From Xylanibacter oryzae DSM 17970 (GTDB taxonomy: Bacteria; Bacteroidota; Bacteroidia; Bacteroidales; Bacteroidaceae): a stretch of DNA of 64,000 nucleotides. The notes under the pieces are model-generated. The model had not been told where the DNA came from, ran no database searches, and worked only from the letters and a program-made list of their open reading frames with translations. Position numbers and translations under genes: made by a program. The stretch lies in NCBI RefSeq assembly GCF_000585355.1, contig NZ_KK073873.1:1452703-1516702 (forward strand), written 5' to 3'. Each line of letters starts with the position of its first letter. Within the stretch, counting starts at the first letter, position 1. Positions 15,682 through 26,140 of this stretch are shown here, in pieces.

Positions 15682-17802
15682 TCATTTTTTTATAGTTTTG
15701 GATAACTCTGAACACCCTGTTTCTCCTAAAGCCTCGACTGCAAAATAATAGTTGCCGGAGGTGTCAAGTCCTCTAAAGTTATAAGACTTATTACCAAGTA
15801 CAGTGATGCTGTTGTAAAGTTTGTCTGCTGCTATGCCATAATAGATATTATAGCCATAAGCTCCCGACGAAGGGCGCCATGATAGAAAGGCGTTGCGTGG
15901 GTCTTTGTGAGAACGAAGCACTTTCAAACCCTGTACCTGTGTAGGTCTTTTACCATCGGTACTGCCGAATACCCGGATCTCTGATAAACAGAAATAACCG
16001 GATGACGGCATATGCAGATTCTCTACCTTAATATATCGTGTGCGTAATGGCGATTTGAGTTCCAGATAGTCGTGTGGCGAGTCTTTGTCATTATCGCTCT
16101 TGTCGACTGCAAGTGTCCAGTCTGTACCATTATCGCTAGCCCATATTCTATACTGGTAGTATATGTCATTGGCGCGATTGTTCTGTACTGTCTTGTAGTC
16201 GTAAAAATTAAGTTGAATAGCCTTAACATCCTTTACTGCGCCCAAATCCAGCTGAGCCCACTCTCCGGGGTTGCCTGTCTTTGCTGTCCAAAATGTACGC
16301 ATGTTCTCATCTGTAAGATTAGACGCGCCGTATATGCTGTCGACGGATGACACAGTTGCCTTCTTGCCGTATGAGAGAAGCATCCAACCGGCAAATCGGT
16401 CGGAAGGTTTCTTGATATCTTTATCGGCATTCCAACATGGATAATCGCCAAAGGCTGTATTAGAATACATTATGCCATCTTTATCAAAAGCCATCGGATA
16501 AAGTCCGATACGGCGCTCAAATTTATACTTCAATGAAAGCATACATGTAGCTACATGCCAATAGTTGCCTTTAAGGTCGGCAAAAGTGCCGCCATGACCT
16601 GAACCTTGTACAAAACCGCCCGGTTTATAGCACATCGGATTATGTTTCTGATAAGTAAAAGGGCCTAAAGGGTTGTCGCCAACATAAACGCCATCGGCAT
16701 ATATTTTGAATTCGGTACCTGGACCGCCATACTGCAAATAGTATTTGCCGTCATGTTTGGTCATATAGGCGCCTTCGACGAATGGGCGTAAAGTTGTATC
16801 ATCATCATTGTTCATTCCGAATCTCTCCCAACCATGGTGTTCGGGATCGAGCATGAGCACATCGTGTATCTTGCTTATGGGCATGAAATTGTCACGGCTT
16901 AACTCTACTGCCTTTATAGGATATTCGTTGCTTGAACCATAATAGAGATATAACTTGCCGTCGTCGTCTACAAACAGACAGGGGTCCCATGATGGAAGCG
17001 TGCTGCACTCTACGGCCTGACGCCAACGTCCTGACCATGGATCGGTGGTATACCATATAGGTAATCCCTTGTAAGTGGACCCTGTATAAAAGAGAGTATC
17101 ACCAACAACATAAGCTGCCGGAGCACATTGGTCATCGTCTGTAGGGAGACGCTGGAATGATGCTGTACAAAAATCCCAATCGCTTAGATTCCTGGAATAA
17201 TGAAAACCGCCCTGGTTAGTAGAGAAAAGCATGTAATGGTCTTTGTAGGTAAGTGCCATTGGATCTGCCGAAGAGCGGAACGAACCCTGAGCCTTGACAT
17301 TATCATCATACGACTCGTAATTATAGCTGATATTAAGAGGGTTACAATATGTGGAAGTGCTATTGTTATAAGGGTCGTACCATGGCGTGGCTTGAGCTTT
17401 ATGCCTTGGTAGAGAGACTGATATTCCGGTACTGCTGACCATCTCAACATTTATATTGCGGTCTCCCTTTTTTCTTATAACATTAGCAAAATCCTTACCC
17501 GGATAATACACATATATGTGTAAATCGATATCAGTTGCCGTCAGGTGATAATTGCCTTCTGCATCAGTATTACAATGACTGGGACTGGCGAAGAACATTA
17601 CAGTTGCTCCCTCGAGAGGCTTACCATCGGTATCGGTAACACGACCGGTAATCTGATAAGTATTGTGTACGGGAATATAGTAATTGCTGACCTGTCCCTT
17701 TACTACTTTTATAGAATCTGAAGAATCACTTAAGTTGATGCTCCCTGCCGAAGCAGGAAGCATTAACAGAATGAATAATATGATATAGTTTGTCTTTGTC
17801 AT
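15682..17802 (-). CDS. GH43-like glycoside hydrolase with N-terminal carboxypeptidase-regulatory-like and C-terminal discoidin + FN3 domains
   Basis: 706 aa. Signal peptide at residues 1-20. Residues ~48-115 form a CarboxypepD_reg-like beta-sandwich (ITGRVTDTDGKPLEGATV). The five-bladed propeller follows, with GH43-type acidic residues suggested by SSADPMALTYKDHY, SWDPCLFVDDDGKLYLYYG and FVEGAYMTKHDGKYYLQYG. Then an F5/8-type C (CBM32-like) domain (NLTDENMRTFWTA, GEWAQLDLG) and a fibronectin III domain (NAFLSWRPSSGAYGYNIYYG). The enzyme probably cleaves a side-chain or backbone linkage of the PUL's target glycan; the subfamily was not assigned. The start codon overlaps the SusD stop by one base (TAATG), indicating tight coupling. 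Confidence 0.82.
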   Translation of the reverse strand: MTKTNYIILFILLMLPASAGSINLSDSSDSIKVVKGQVSNYYIPVHNTYQITGRVTDTDGKPLEGATVMFFASPSHCNTDAEGNYHLTATDIDLHIYVYYPGKDFANVIRKKGDRNINVEMVSSTGISVSLPRHKAQATPWYDPYNNSTSTYCNPLNISYNYESYDDNVKAQGSFRSSADPMALTYKDHYMLFSTNQGGFHYSRNLSDWDFCTASFQRLPTDDDQCAPAAYVVGDTLFYTGSTYKGLPIWYTTDPWSGRWRQAVECSTLPSWDPCLFVDDDGKLYLYYGSSNEYPIKAVELSRDNFMPISKIHDVLMLDPEHHGWERFGMNNDDDTTLRPFVEGAYMTKHDGKYYLQYGGPGTEFKIYADGVYVGDNPLGPFTYQKHNPMCYKPGGFVQGSGHGGTFADLKGNYWHVATCMLSLKYKFERRIGLYPMAFDKDGIMYSNTAFGDYPCWNADKDIKKPSDRFAGWMLLSYGKKATVSSVDSIYGASNLTDENMRTFWTAKTGNPGEWAQLDLGAVKDVKAIQLNFYDYKTVQNNRANDIYYQYRIWASDNGTDWTLAVDKSDNDKDSPHDYLELKSPLRTRYIKVENLHMPSSGYFCLSEIRVFGSTDGKRPTQVQGLKVLRSHKDPRNAFLSWRPSSGAYGYNIYYGIAADKLYNSITVLGNKSYNFRGLDTSGNYYFAVEALGETGCSELSKTIKK

Positions 17803-19292
17803 TACTTATCTATTGGAGCTTTGTTCAAATCAGGGTTATCCGATAGTTGATCAAATGGAATCGGATAATAGGTCTTGTCTACTGTCCATCCGTACTTTCC
17901 TAAAACTGTAGCAGCCTTTCCGGTACGAACTAAGTCGTTATAACGTTCGCCCCACTCGCAACAGAGTTCCATACGACGCTCGTCTAGTATCTGGTCGACA
18001 GTAACATTTGTGATTGATGGCATCTTGGCGCGCGCTCTTACCAGATTGAAAGGTGCATCGCCATTTTTACTCTGGCGTACTTTAGCTTCTGCGTTCATGA
18101 GCAGTACATCTGCATAGCGAAGTATACGGACATTGTTGTTTGATCCATATTTTGTTCGTCCTGATGTCAACTCGTTCTTAGGAGTATAAGCCTTACCATT
18201 CCAGCAGTCGGTCTGCGTTGCGTTTTGAAGTGGGCGGATTACGTCACCACTTGGAGTAGTTGTTCCTGCCTCTAGGAATGAAGTGGTGTATCTAACACTT
18301 TCACCTCTATTCTTAGCCCAGTCGCGGAATGATTTGTACAAGCCGATGAATCCCCATCCTGAGATATCGCCATCGTTGGCCGGACCCTGGAAGACAAACC
18401 ACTGATCTGCATCTACCATATCGCCTGAACCTAATCCAAAGTCGGTACACTGGCACTCTAACAAACTTTCATCGCAGAGTTTTCCCGGTATTTTAAACAA
18501 TTCATAGAAATCAGGATATAGTTGGAATTTACCACTATTAATAATGTCATTGGTGAGGTCTTCTACCTTAGCATAGTCGCCTTCATTGAGATATATCTTT
18601 GCTGCCAAAGCTTCAGCTGTATATGCAGATGCTGCTCCTACGTGCTCCATCTCGTTAGGACGTAGTTTGGGACAGTTGTCGGTAGCGTACTGCAAATCAT
18701 TAAGAATATAATTATATACAGATTTTAAAGTAGAACGTGTAAGGTCGGTCTGACTGTTACTGCTAAGGATTGTTACTGGTCCGAATGCCTGTGTGAGGCG
18801 CCAGTAAGCATAAGCCCGTAGTATTCTAACTTCACCCTGATACGACTTATTTGTAGCCAGAGTTGCAGTATTTGTAGTGTTGGCTGCATATTTATCGAGC
18901 GATTCCAAAGCTGCATTAGCCACTTTTATCATTCCGTAATACTGATTCCACATTTCATTCAGTCCCCAGAAGGTATTGTCGTAATTATACCCTGTAGGAT
19001 CGTCGGTCTTTCCACCAAACTGATTGAGGATAGCCTGATCGTCAATACGACCAGACCAAACATCATCATCACGGATTATTGACAATGGCCATATTACCCA
19101 ATGCATACCACCGGTACGCAGTTTTGCGTATACACCGGATACGGGCTGGTACATATTGGCCATATCAGTGAAATCTACACCTTTTTCAGGTACACTGTTT
19201 TCCGGATCTTTATCCAGATAGCTACTGCACGAAGTCATAGCAAGCAATATTGTGCTAACAGCTACAACAGATATATATTTATAAATTTTCAT
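17802..19292 (-). CDS. SusD/RagB-like outer-membrane glycan-binding lipoprotein
   Basis: 496 aa. Lipoprotein signal with lipobox AMTSC (Cys22) followed by SSYLDKDPENS, a usual SusD N-terminus. TPR-rich central part with EVRILRAYAYWRLTQAFGPV, and the family C-terminus with ILRYADVLLMNAEAKVR, ILDERRMELCCEWGERYNDLVRTGKA and YYPIPFDQLSDNPDL. SusD proteins sit on the cell surface as a lid on the SusC transporter and capture glycans. It lies 18 bp downstream of the susC-like gene. The ligand is predicted to be the glucan attacked by the downstream GH144 and GH3 enzymes. Confidence 0.95.
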   Translation of the reverse strand: MKIYKYISVVAVSTILLAMTSCSSYLDKDPENSVPEKGVDFTDMANMYQPVSGVYAKLRTGGMHWVIWPLSIIRDDDVWSGRIDDQAILNQFGGKTDDPTGYNYDNTFWGLNEMWNQYYGMIKVANAALESLDKYAANTTNTATLATNKSYQGEVRILRAYAYWRLTQAFGPVTILSSNSQTDLTRSTLKSVYNYILNDLQYATDNCPKLRPNEMEHVGAASAYTAEALAAKIYLNEGDYAKVEDLTNDIINSGKFQLYPDFYELFKIPGKLCDESLLECQCTDFGLGSGDMVDADQWFVFQGPANDGDISGWGFIGLYKSFRDWAKNRGESVRYTTSFLEAGTTTPSGDVIRPLQNATQTDCWNGKAYTPKNELTSGRTKYGSNNNVRILRYADVLLMNAEAKVRQSKNGDAPFNLVRARAKMPSITNVTVDQILDERRMELCCEWGERYNDLVRTGKAATVLGKYGWTVDKTYYPIPFDQLSDNPDLNKAPIDK

Positions 19293-19310
19293 TGTACTAA
19301 ATTTTATGCG

Positions 19311-22300
19311 TTAGAATTGTATTTGAATACCAAATGTATAAGTTGCAGTTATAGGATAAACCTCTGTATCCCAACCCTGAGAGTCGCTAAGTTCGGGTGA
19401 GAAGGAATTAGCAGAGAATGTTGTAAATGGACGGTCGGCTGTTGCACTGAGGCGTATGCTTGGCATAGTGTAGCTGCCCATCTTGATATTCTTGAATGTA
19501 TAACCCAGTGTGATATTCTGGATACGGAAATAGTTGGCACTCTCTACAAAGAATGAGTTGACACGCTGGTCTGAAATGTTCCAGCTACGTATAAGTGCTG
19601 CTGCTGAAGGATAGCTATTGGTAGAGCCTTCTCCTGTCCAACGGTTCTTAAACTGGTCGTAATCGAAGTTGTAATTGCTCTGTGCATAACGGAGAGCACG
19701 TTTGCGGTTATACATCTTTGCTCCCGACTGACCGTATGTGCTAACTTCAAAGTCGAGATTTTTCCAAGTAATACCGGCATTGATTCCGTATGTGAAGGTT
19801 GGTATATAAGAACCCAGAGCCTGTCTGTCATTACCATCAACGATTCCATCACCATTCTTATCTTCATACTTAAAGTCGCCCGGCTGCAGACCGTTCTTTA
19901 CGGCTGTAGGATCAGCTGCACACTCTGCTGCTGTCTGATAGATGCCGACAACCTTATATCCATAGAATGAGTTCATTTCCTCACCTACTATATTTACGGT
20001 TTCTCCACCTTTGATTATTGATGGTCCACCAAGGTCTTTAACTCTGTTTTTAAGTATTGAGATATTGGTACCAATATGGTATTTTAAATCTTTACCGATA
20101 CGATCTGACCATGTTGCAGACAAGTCGAAACCTTCATTAAGGATTTTACCATAGTTACCTGCCAAAGTCTGATTGCTGAATGCTATCTTAGGAGATATGA
20201 CAGCATGCTTTGTCATACGGTGGAAATAATCGGCATCAATATTTAATCGACCTTGCAGAGTAGATAGATTAAGACCGGCATTTATTTCATCTACAACCTC
20301 CCACTGCAACCAGCTAAAGTATGATGTATTCTGATATCCCGGTAGTGTGGTATTACCGAATACGCCTGATGAACCGTTACCTGTAGTTATGTTTGCGAAA
20401 CCATCACTTGCAGCAACGTGGTCGTTACCCAGGCGGCCCCAGCTGGCACGTAACTTAAGATATTCTATTGCACTCTGATTTTTCATAAATGGCTCTTCTG
20501 TTACAACCCATGATGCACCTACTGATGGGAAGTATCCCCATTTGTCCTGATACTTTGAAGATCCGTCTGCACGCATAGTAAACATAAGGTAATATTTTCC
20601 GGCATAATCATAGTTCAAACGAGCAAAATATGAGAGTCCGCGATATGTAGTACCGTTGTCAGAAAGTGTAATACCTGTAGAATTGCCTTGACTTAGATAT
20701 TGATATTCTTCTTTGCCCTCAGGTACATTAACAGCAGTTCCACTTAGAAAACGATACTTTTCCTGACGCATTGACATACCGAGCATTGCACCAAAGTTGT
20801 GTCTGCCCCAACTGTCACGATATGTCATGGTATTATCCCATATATAATTGTCGTAACTTGTTGTACTCTTGGTAAGACTTGTAGTTGTGTTCTGCTGCCA
20901 ACTGCTCACATAATACGTAGGAACAAAAGTCTTTCCGTTGATAGCCTGATAATTATAGTTGACACTTGTCTTCAAATTAAGTTTCTCTGGTATTAAATTA
21001 ATCTGCGCATAAAGATTTGTAAGATACTGATGAGAATCGTTCTTCGAATTATAATAGTTGGCCATTGCCACAGGATTATAGAAGTTGGACGTGAAACCTA
21101 CTGTTGAAGGTGATGCATACTTATCAGGGAATGCACTTGTGTTGTTTGAATCGTATACAGGGTATATACCAGGAGAATTAAACGCCTGCTGCCATGCACT
21201 GTTATTAGGCAATACCTGATTGGATATGCTGACAACACTACTGAATCCTACTTTTAACCATGATGTAGCATCATAATCGAGAGTTGCACGGAAGTTAAGA
21301 CGCTTATAGTTGTTTTTTACATCCATAACTCCATCCTGATAAAGATAACTCATACCAAGAGAATAAGTTGTTTTCTCACTTCCTCCTGTTATACCAAGAC
21401 TATGATTGGAAATAATAGCGGTACGAAGCATTTCTTTATACCAGTCTGTATCACTGCCAAAAGTCCAATTGTGGAAATCTGAACCTGCATAACTACCACC
21501 ATACTTATCTATAGACGACTTGATGGTTGGAGCATAAGCATCGTAATTAGCTTCGAGAAGCATTGTAGCATACTGCTGTGAGTTGGCCATCTTAAGTACA
21601 TTGGTGGCTTTTTGGAAACCAATATAACCATCGTAGGTAATCTTAGCGGGCTGGTTTTTCTTTCCCTTCTTTGTTGTAACAATAACGACGCCATTTGCAG
21701 CTCTTACACCATAAATAGCTGCAGCAGATGCATCTTTCAGGATAGACATCTCTTCGATATCCTCGTTATTAAGAAAGTTGATATCATCGTAGAACATGCC
21801 GTCTACAACATAAAGAGGTGAACTGTTGGCGAATGAACCTGAGCCACGTATTCTTACTGTAGGACCAGAACCGGGAGTACCACTGCTGATAACATTAACA
21901 CCAGCCACTTTTCCTTGTATTGCTGTCATTGGAGACGTAGAAGGAACAGAACTGATTTCTGCTGATTTCACTACTGTAATAGGTGATGTCAGATCCTTAG
22001 CCTTTGCAGCTCCATAACCGATAACAACTACATCTTCAAGATTCTGCATATCGTCATCTAATGTTACTTTCATATCTGACGATGCTTTAACCTTTTTGGT
22101 TTTCATTCCAACAAATGAAAAACTTACTGTTGCACTAGATGGTACATCCTTAATAGTAAAGTTACCATTAAAATCGGTCACCGTACCATGACTGGTACCA
22201 TCAACCATTACTGTAGCGCCGATAACAGGTTGACTCACCTTGTCTACTACAGTTCCTTTTATTGTATTGTTCTGAGCAAACCCCAGCTGAACAATAAAGA

Positions 22301-22322
22301 AACCAAGGTGCTGACTAAACAT
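19311..22322 (-). CDS. SusC/RagA-like TonB-dependent transporter, 5' end probably truncated
   Basis: 1003 aa. After residue ~17 come a CarboxypepD_reg-like domain (TIKGTVVDKVSQPVIGATV), a TonB-box/plug region (VVIGYGAAKAKDLTSPIT, VRIRGSGSFANSSPLYVVDG) and the 22-strand barrel with a terminal IQIQF. It imports glycans captured by SusD. The first residues, MFSQHLGFFIVQLGFAQ, hold the hydrophobic core and cleavage site of a signal peptide but lack the usual basic n-region. The ATG is a chance codon at a junction with an M16 gene fragment on the opposite strand, and no TAnnTTTG promoter lies in front. The start of the native gene has probably been lost, so expression and export are doubtful. Confidence 0.9.
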   Translation of the reverse strand: MFSQHLGFFIVQLGFAQNNTIKGTVVDKVSQPVIGATVMVDGTSHGTVTDFNGNFTIKDVPSSATVSFSFVGMKTKKVKASSDMKVTLDDDMQNLEDVVVIGYGAAKAKDLTSPITVVKSAEISSVPSTSPMTAIQGKVAGVNVISSGTPGSGPTVRIRGSGSFANSSPLYVVDGMFYDDINFLNNEDIEEMSILKDASAAAIYGVRAANGVVIVTTKKGKKNQPAKITYDGYIGFQKATNVLKMANSQQYATMLLEANYDAYAPTIKSSIDKYGGSYAGSDFHNWTFGSDTDWYKEMLRTAIISNHSLGITGGSEKTTYSLGMSYLYQDGVMDVKNNYKRLNFRATLDYDATSWLKVGFSSVVSISNQVLPNNSAWQQAFNSPGIYPVYDSNNTSAFPDKYASPSTVGFTSNFYNPVAMANYYNSKNDSHQYLTNLYAQINLIPEKLNLKTSVNYNYQAINGKTFVPTYYVSSWQQNTTTSLTKSTTSYDNYIWDNTMTYRDSWGRHNFGAMLGMSMRQEKYRFLSGTAVNVPEGKEEYQYLSQGNSTGITLSDNGTTYRGLSYFARLNYDYAGKYYLMFTMRADGSSKYQDKWGYFPSVGASWVVTEEPFMKNQSAIEYLKLRASWGRLGNDHVAASDGFANITTGNGSSGVFGNTTLPGYQNTSYFSWLQWEVVDEINAGLNLSTLQGRLNIDADYFHRMTKHAVISPKIAFSNQTLAGNYGKILNEGFDLSATWSDRIGKDLKYHIGTNISILKNRVKDLGGPSIIKGGETVNIVGEEMNSFYGYKVVGIYQTAAECAADPTAVKNGLQPGDFKYEDKNGDGIVDGNDRQALGSYIPTFTYGINAGITWKNLDFEVSTYGQSGAKMYNRKRALRYAQSNYNFDYDQFKNRWTGEGSTNSYPSAAALIRSWNISDQRVNSFFVESANYFRIQNITLGYTFKNIKMGSYTMPSIRLSATADRPFTTFSANSFSPELSDSQGWDTEVYPITATYTFGIQIQF

Positions 22323-22328
22323 GTCACT

Positions 22329-23588
22329 ATGTATATGAAAAAGAACCCTGTAAATAATCTATTCTCGTTCTCACTAATTTATCATAAAGGCACATTATGC
22401 GAACCAAGGTTAAGTGCACTGGCATCATATTTGTCTGATATCGGTACAGACTCTCTATCAAAACATAAATTAGGACAAGCATTTCAACAGCTCGGTACAA
22501 CGTTTGAAACCTCAGCAGAAAAAAATAGTTTCAGCATTACATTATCGGGTATCGACAGCAATCTGGTACCATCGCTTCAACTACTCCGTAACTTCATGGA
22601 TAATGCCAAAGCTGATAAGGAAAGTATGAAGACTCTGGCTGAAACATATAAGGTGAACAATAAATCTTTCGTAAAAGATGCTGATGACGTAGCTGATGCC
22701 ATCATCGAAAAGATTGCCTATGGTGACAAGTCGGTCTATATCAACCATACTTCGGCTAGAGATATTAAGAAGATGAAAGGAGAGGAACTTATTGACTTAT
22801 TCAAGGAATTGCCGAAAAACGAATGCTCTATAGTTTACTGTGGTCAACAGTCTACTGATGATGTGGAAAATGCAGTAAGGGAATATATGCCGATAAATGA
22901 GGCTGCACTACCCGCCTCTATCGTATACAGACAGATGAAGACAATAGAAAAGCCAACGGTATACATATTCAATCTGCCAACGGCCAGACAAACGAAAATT
23001 AAAACTTATCAGACAGTAAAACCATGCACCTCAGACAGTGAGAAAGCGAAACTGAAGATATGGGGAAGCTATTTTGGAGGAGGATTCTCTTCACTTCTAT
23101 TCCAAGAAATACGTGAGTTCCGTTCTTACGCTTACAGCACCTACGGTCACGACCAGCAACCACCGATAAGGTTCGCCGCCGACCGCTCAGCATACATCGC
23201 TGAACTCGGTACTCAGAACGACAAAACGATACTGGCACTCGGAATCCTTGACAGCCTGTTCAACAACATGCCTTTGCGAGAACAGAATGTTGAAGCTGTA
23301 AAACAGGAGGCTATAAACCGCATCAACAATAACTATCCATCGTTCAGAAATATCGGTACAATGATAGCAAACGATAAAGAACTCGGATACAGCGAAGATC
23401 CTAATACAGGCATAGCAAAAAGCATTCCTCTATTGGGAATGGGCGATATCATATCATATTACAAAGAAAATATTCTGAACCATCCACGTGCAGTCATAAT
23501 CGTAGGAAACAAAAAGAAGTTGCCTATGAAAGAACTTGTCAAATACGGGAATATCATTGAACTGAAAAAGTGTGACATATATAGGTAA
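22329..23588 (+). pseudogene. M16-family (insulinase-like) peptidase, C-terminal half only
   Basis: About 419 codons, from MYMKKNPVNNLFSFS to KKCDIYR. The sequence matches the second half of large ~900-1000-aa M16 peptidases: LIYHKGTLCEPRLSALASYL, a LGTTFETSAEKNSFSITLSG block, and GSYFGGGFSSLLFQEIREFR with the conserved SSLLFQEIRE strand. The catalytic HxxEH motif lies in the N-terminal half, which is missing. The open frame extends back to 22188, but that part is antisense to the susC-like gene and not protein-like. No promoter is seen. It meets the shortened susC gene head to head, so both appear cut at one recombination or assembly junction. It is convergent with the GH95 gene. Confidence 0.8.
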
Positions 23589-23629
23589 TACCTACATATG
23601 CAATGCACTTTTTCAGCCGTTAAAATCTT

Positions 23630-26098
23630 TCAACGTGGAAGAAATTTGATGGTGTATTTACCGTTTACCTTTGTAGGAAATGAGATATGATCTTTATCTA
23701 TGACAGCAAAAGGTATATTTTTTCCAGCAGCATCTGTTACTATTGCTGTGCTGATATCTTTATATCCCAATAGACATTTCACACCACTGTATGATTTGAT
23801 AATAGCTTTTGTCATTCGCATATCTGACCAACTTTCATCTACTTCGAAGTTGTTAGTGGCACGAAGACCTGTAACTGAACCTTTCGGCCATAGATGAGGA
23901 AGAGCTGGTATAAACTGTATAGTATCTGTATAGCTCTGCAGAAGCATCTCTGCCATACCGGCACAAACGCCAAAGTTACCATCAATCTGGAATGGAGAAT
24001 GTGAGTCAAGCATGTTATAGTAGACACCTCCGGCGGTAGAAGACATATTGATGGTGTAATCGCCTGAATGCCGGAAAGCAAGTTTGAATATAGCTGAACA
24101 ACTGTCTCCTACTAATGCACGAGCCCATAGATTTATCTTCCAGCCCATTGACCAGCCTTGGGATTGTATTCCACGCAATTTTAGTGAGTTGACAGCAGGA
24201 ATGAAATATGGACTTGTATGCGAAATCTCATTTAAAGGATAAAGGGCCATCAGATGAGAAAGGTGGCGATGACTACTTTCAGAACCGTTACCAATGGCAT
24301 AATCCGTATATTTCCATTCGCGTAATATGCTATCACCTGTATTTACGCCAAAACGTGTCTTACCGTAATTACCTGAATATACTTCCTTATGCAAACCTGT
24401 ATCAAGCTTCTTGAATTTTTCTATCAGCTCACTTACGAAATTGTCGGATACTCTGGATTCAGTTTTACCCAAAATTTTGATAGCATCAATTGTATTAGAA
24501 AAAAGATTCCATATAATCTGCTGTGAATGGGCTGTCGCATTCTCGGTAGGTCCATGTTCAGGAGACCAGTCGTCAGGACTCTCATAGGTTCCATCTGATG
24601 TCTTTTTAAGACGTTCCAACCAGAACTTTGTGCAGCTTATCATAACAGGCAACGCTTCATCTTTAAGGAATTTCTTATCCAAAGTATAGCGGTAATGCTG
24701 CCATAAATGTGAACAGTCCCATGCACCTGCCTCGCAATAGTCGTTATGCCATGTGGTACAATGACCGAAAAGGTTGTTCTCTGTGAAGCAGGCAAATCCT
24801 GTAGTTTGTCCGCAGCGGTTTCGTGCATACGACTGCCACTGTGGCTGAACCATGGCCATATTATAAATATACTTTAAGAACTTGTCATGTGTCTCGGATA
24901 AGTTAGTTACCTCTGCTGGCCAATAGTTCATCTGTACATTAATATTGGCGTGCATATCACACTGCCATGGTGGTTCTGAACTGTTATTCCAAATACCTTG
25001 TAAATTGTTGGGAACATCTATTCCACGAGACGATGATATAAGAAGATAACGACCGTATTGGAAATAGAGTTCTTCAAGGAACCGTAACATTTTGTTACTG
25101 TTGGAAGCCTCGTATAATGTCAGCATCTTGTCAGTAGGATACTGATTGGAAGCTCCGTCAAGAGTGAATGATACTCTATTATACAATGCCTGATAATCAG
25201 CAAGATGACGACGGTATAATTTACTCCATCCCAGATTGGCTGCATTGGTTACGCGTTTTGAAATATTGTAATCAAGTGTTGATGTTCCTTGTACATAACC
25301 CGGAGCTGTAGGACTATAGTCAGTTCCTCCTGCGAGTATCACTAAAACCTCGTCTGCGTTTCTTACATAAATACCTGTGCTATTTGTGGTGATAGTACCT
25401 CCAATCGGAATTATTCTCATATGTGCATTATAGCTTATGGTAGTGAATTTCCCGCTGAATGTACCTTGTCCACTATTATATTTAACCATATTGCCATGTG
25501 GGTCATATAAAAAGAAGTGGGTATTAATGGCATGGGCTGTTGAAGCTTTTAGATGAATAGCAATACAATGGTCGGGATAACTGGAGATGTACTCGCGGGT
25601 GAATGTGGTCTTACCGTCAGGACTTGTCCATGAAGCACCTGCTGTAGCTGAACTTATATCAAGATATCTATAATAATTTTTCGCTGCTTTTGCAGGTGAG
25701 GCATCGGAGAACACATTACTTAAATCTTCCATGTACAAATTGCCAAAACTCTGATAAGAGCCTCTTTCGGTAGGACTTCCTTTCCAAAGGGTCTTTTCGT
25801 TAAACTGGACGATATCCTGGTTGATGCCTCCATATATCATACCTCCAAACTGACCGTTGCCAATAGGAAGGGCATAATCCATCCAAGGATTGCCGCACGA
25901 CTTTGCTGTTACTGGATCAGTATACCAAAGGGTCATCAGATTATTAGGCTTATAATTGGTATTTGCTGAATATCTGTATTCAGTGCGTGGTTTCGGAAGT
26001 TGGTCTGTATGTGACTCACTGGCTGATGTAAGCGTATGCGGTGTCGCTATTATGCAGCAGAGCGGTAATATGCCGGATAATAATATTTTTAGTTTCAT
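23630..26098 (-). CDS. Glycoside hydrolase family 95 alpha-L-fucosidase
   Basis: 822 aa with signal peptide (residues 1-27). The N-terminal GH95 domain shows WMDYALPIGNGQFGGMIYGG and FNEKTLWKGSP. The (alpha/alpha)6 catalytic part shows CDMHANINVQMNYWPAE (conserved Asn residues), DDWSPEHGPTENATAHS (predicted general acid Glu) and SPFQIDGNFG (conserved Asp). GH95 enzymes are inverting fucosidases, mainly alpha-1,2-specific, with some members acting on alpha-L-galactose. It lies 42 bp downstream of the zinc-ribbon membrane lipoprotein gene on the same strand and is convergent with the M16 fragment. It has no SusCD partner of its own here. Confidence 0.93.
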   Translation of the reverse strand: MKLKILLSGILPLCCIIATPHTLTSASESHTDQLPKPRTEYRYSANTNYKPNNLMTLWYTDPVTAKSCGNPWMDYALPIGNGQFGGMIYGGINQDIVQFNEKTLWKGSPTERGSYQSFGNLYMEDLSNVFSDASPAKAAKNYYRYLDISSATAGASWTSPDGKTTFTREYISSYPDHCIAIHLKASTAHAINTHFFLYDPHGNMVKYNSGQGTFSGKFTTISYNAHMRIIPIGGTITTNSTGIYVRNADEVLVILAGGTDYSPTAPGYVQGTSTLDYNISKRVTNAANLGWSKLYRRHLADYQALYNRVSFTLDGASNQYPTDKMLTLYEASNSNKMLRFLEELYFQYGRYLLISSSRGIDVPNNLQGIWNNSSEPPWQCDMHANINVQMNYWPAEVTNLSETHDKFLKYIYNMAMVQPQWQSYARNRCGQTTGFACFTENNLFGHCTTWHNDYCEAGAWDCSHLWQHYRYTLDKKFLKDEALPVMISCTKFWLERLKKTSDGTYESPDDWSPEHGPTENATAHSQQIIWNLFSNTIDAIKILGKTESRVSDNFVSELIEKFKKLDTGLHKEVYSGNYGKTRFGVNTGDSILREWKYTDYAIGNGSESSHRHLSHLMALYPLNEISHTSPYFIPAVNSLKLRGIQSQGWSMGWKINLWARALVGDSCSAIFKLAFRHSGDYTINMSSTAGGVYYNMLDSHSPFQIDGNFGVCAGMAEMLLQSYTDTIQFIPALPHLWPKGSVTGLRATNNFEVDESWSDMRMTKAIIKSYSGVKCLLGYKDISTAIVTDAAGKNIPFAVIDKDHISFPTKVNGKYTIKFLPR

Positions 26099-26140
26099 GT
26101 TTAAAAGATTATATTATTTATTCTATGAAATCTTCTTATT

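Noticed and set aside
22188-22328. N-terminal extension of the M16 frame
   Set aside because: This part is exactly antisense to the SusC-like coding sequence and reads as low-quality protein, so the M16 homology is taken to begin near 22329.
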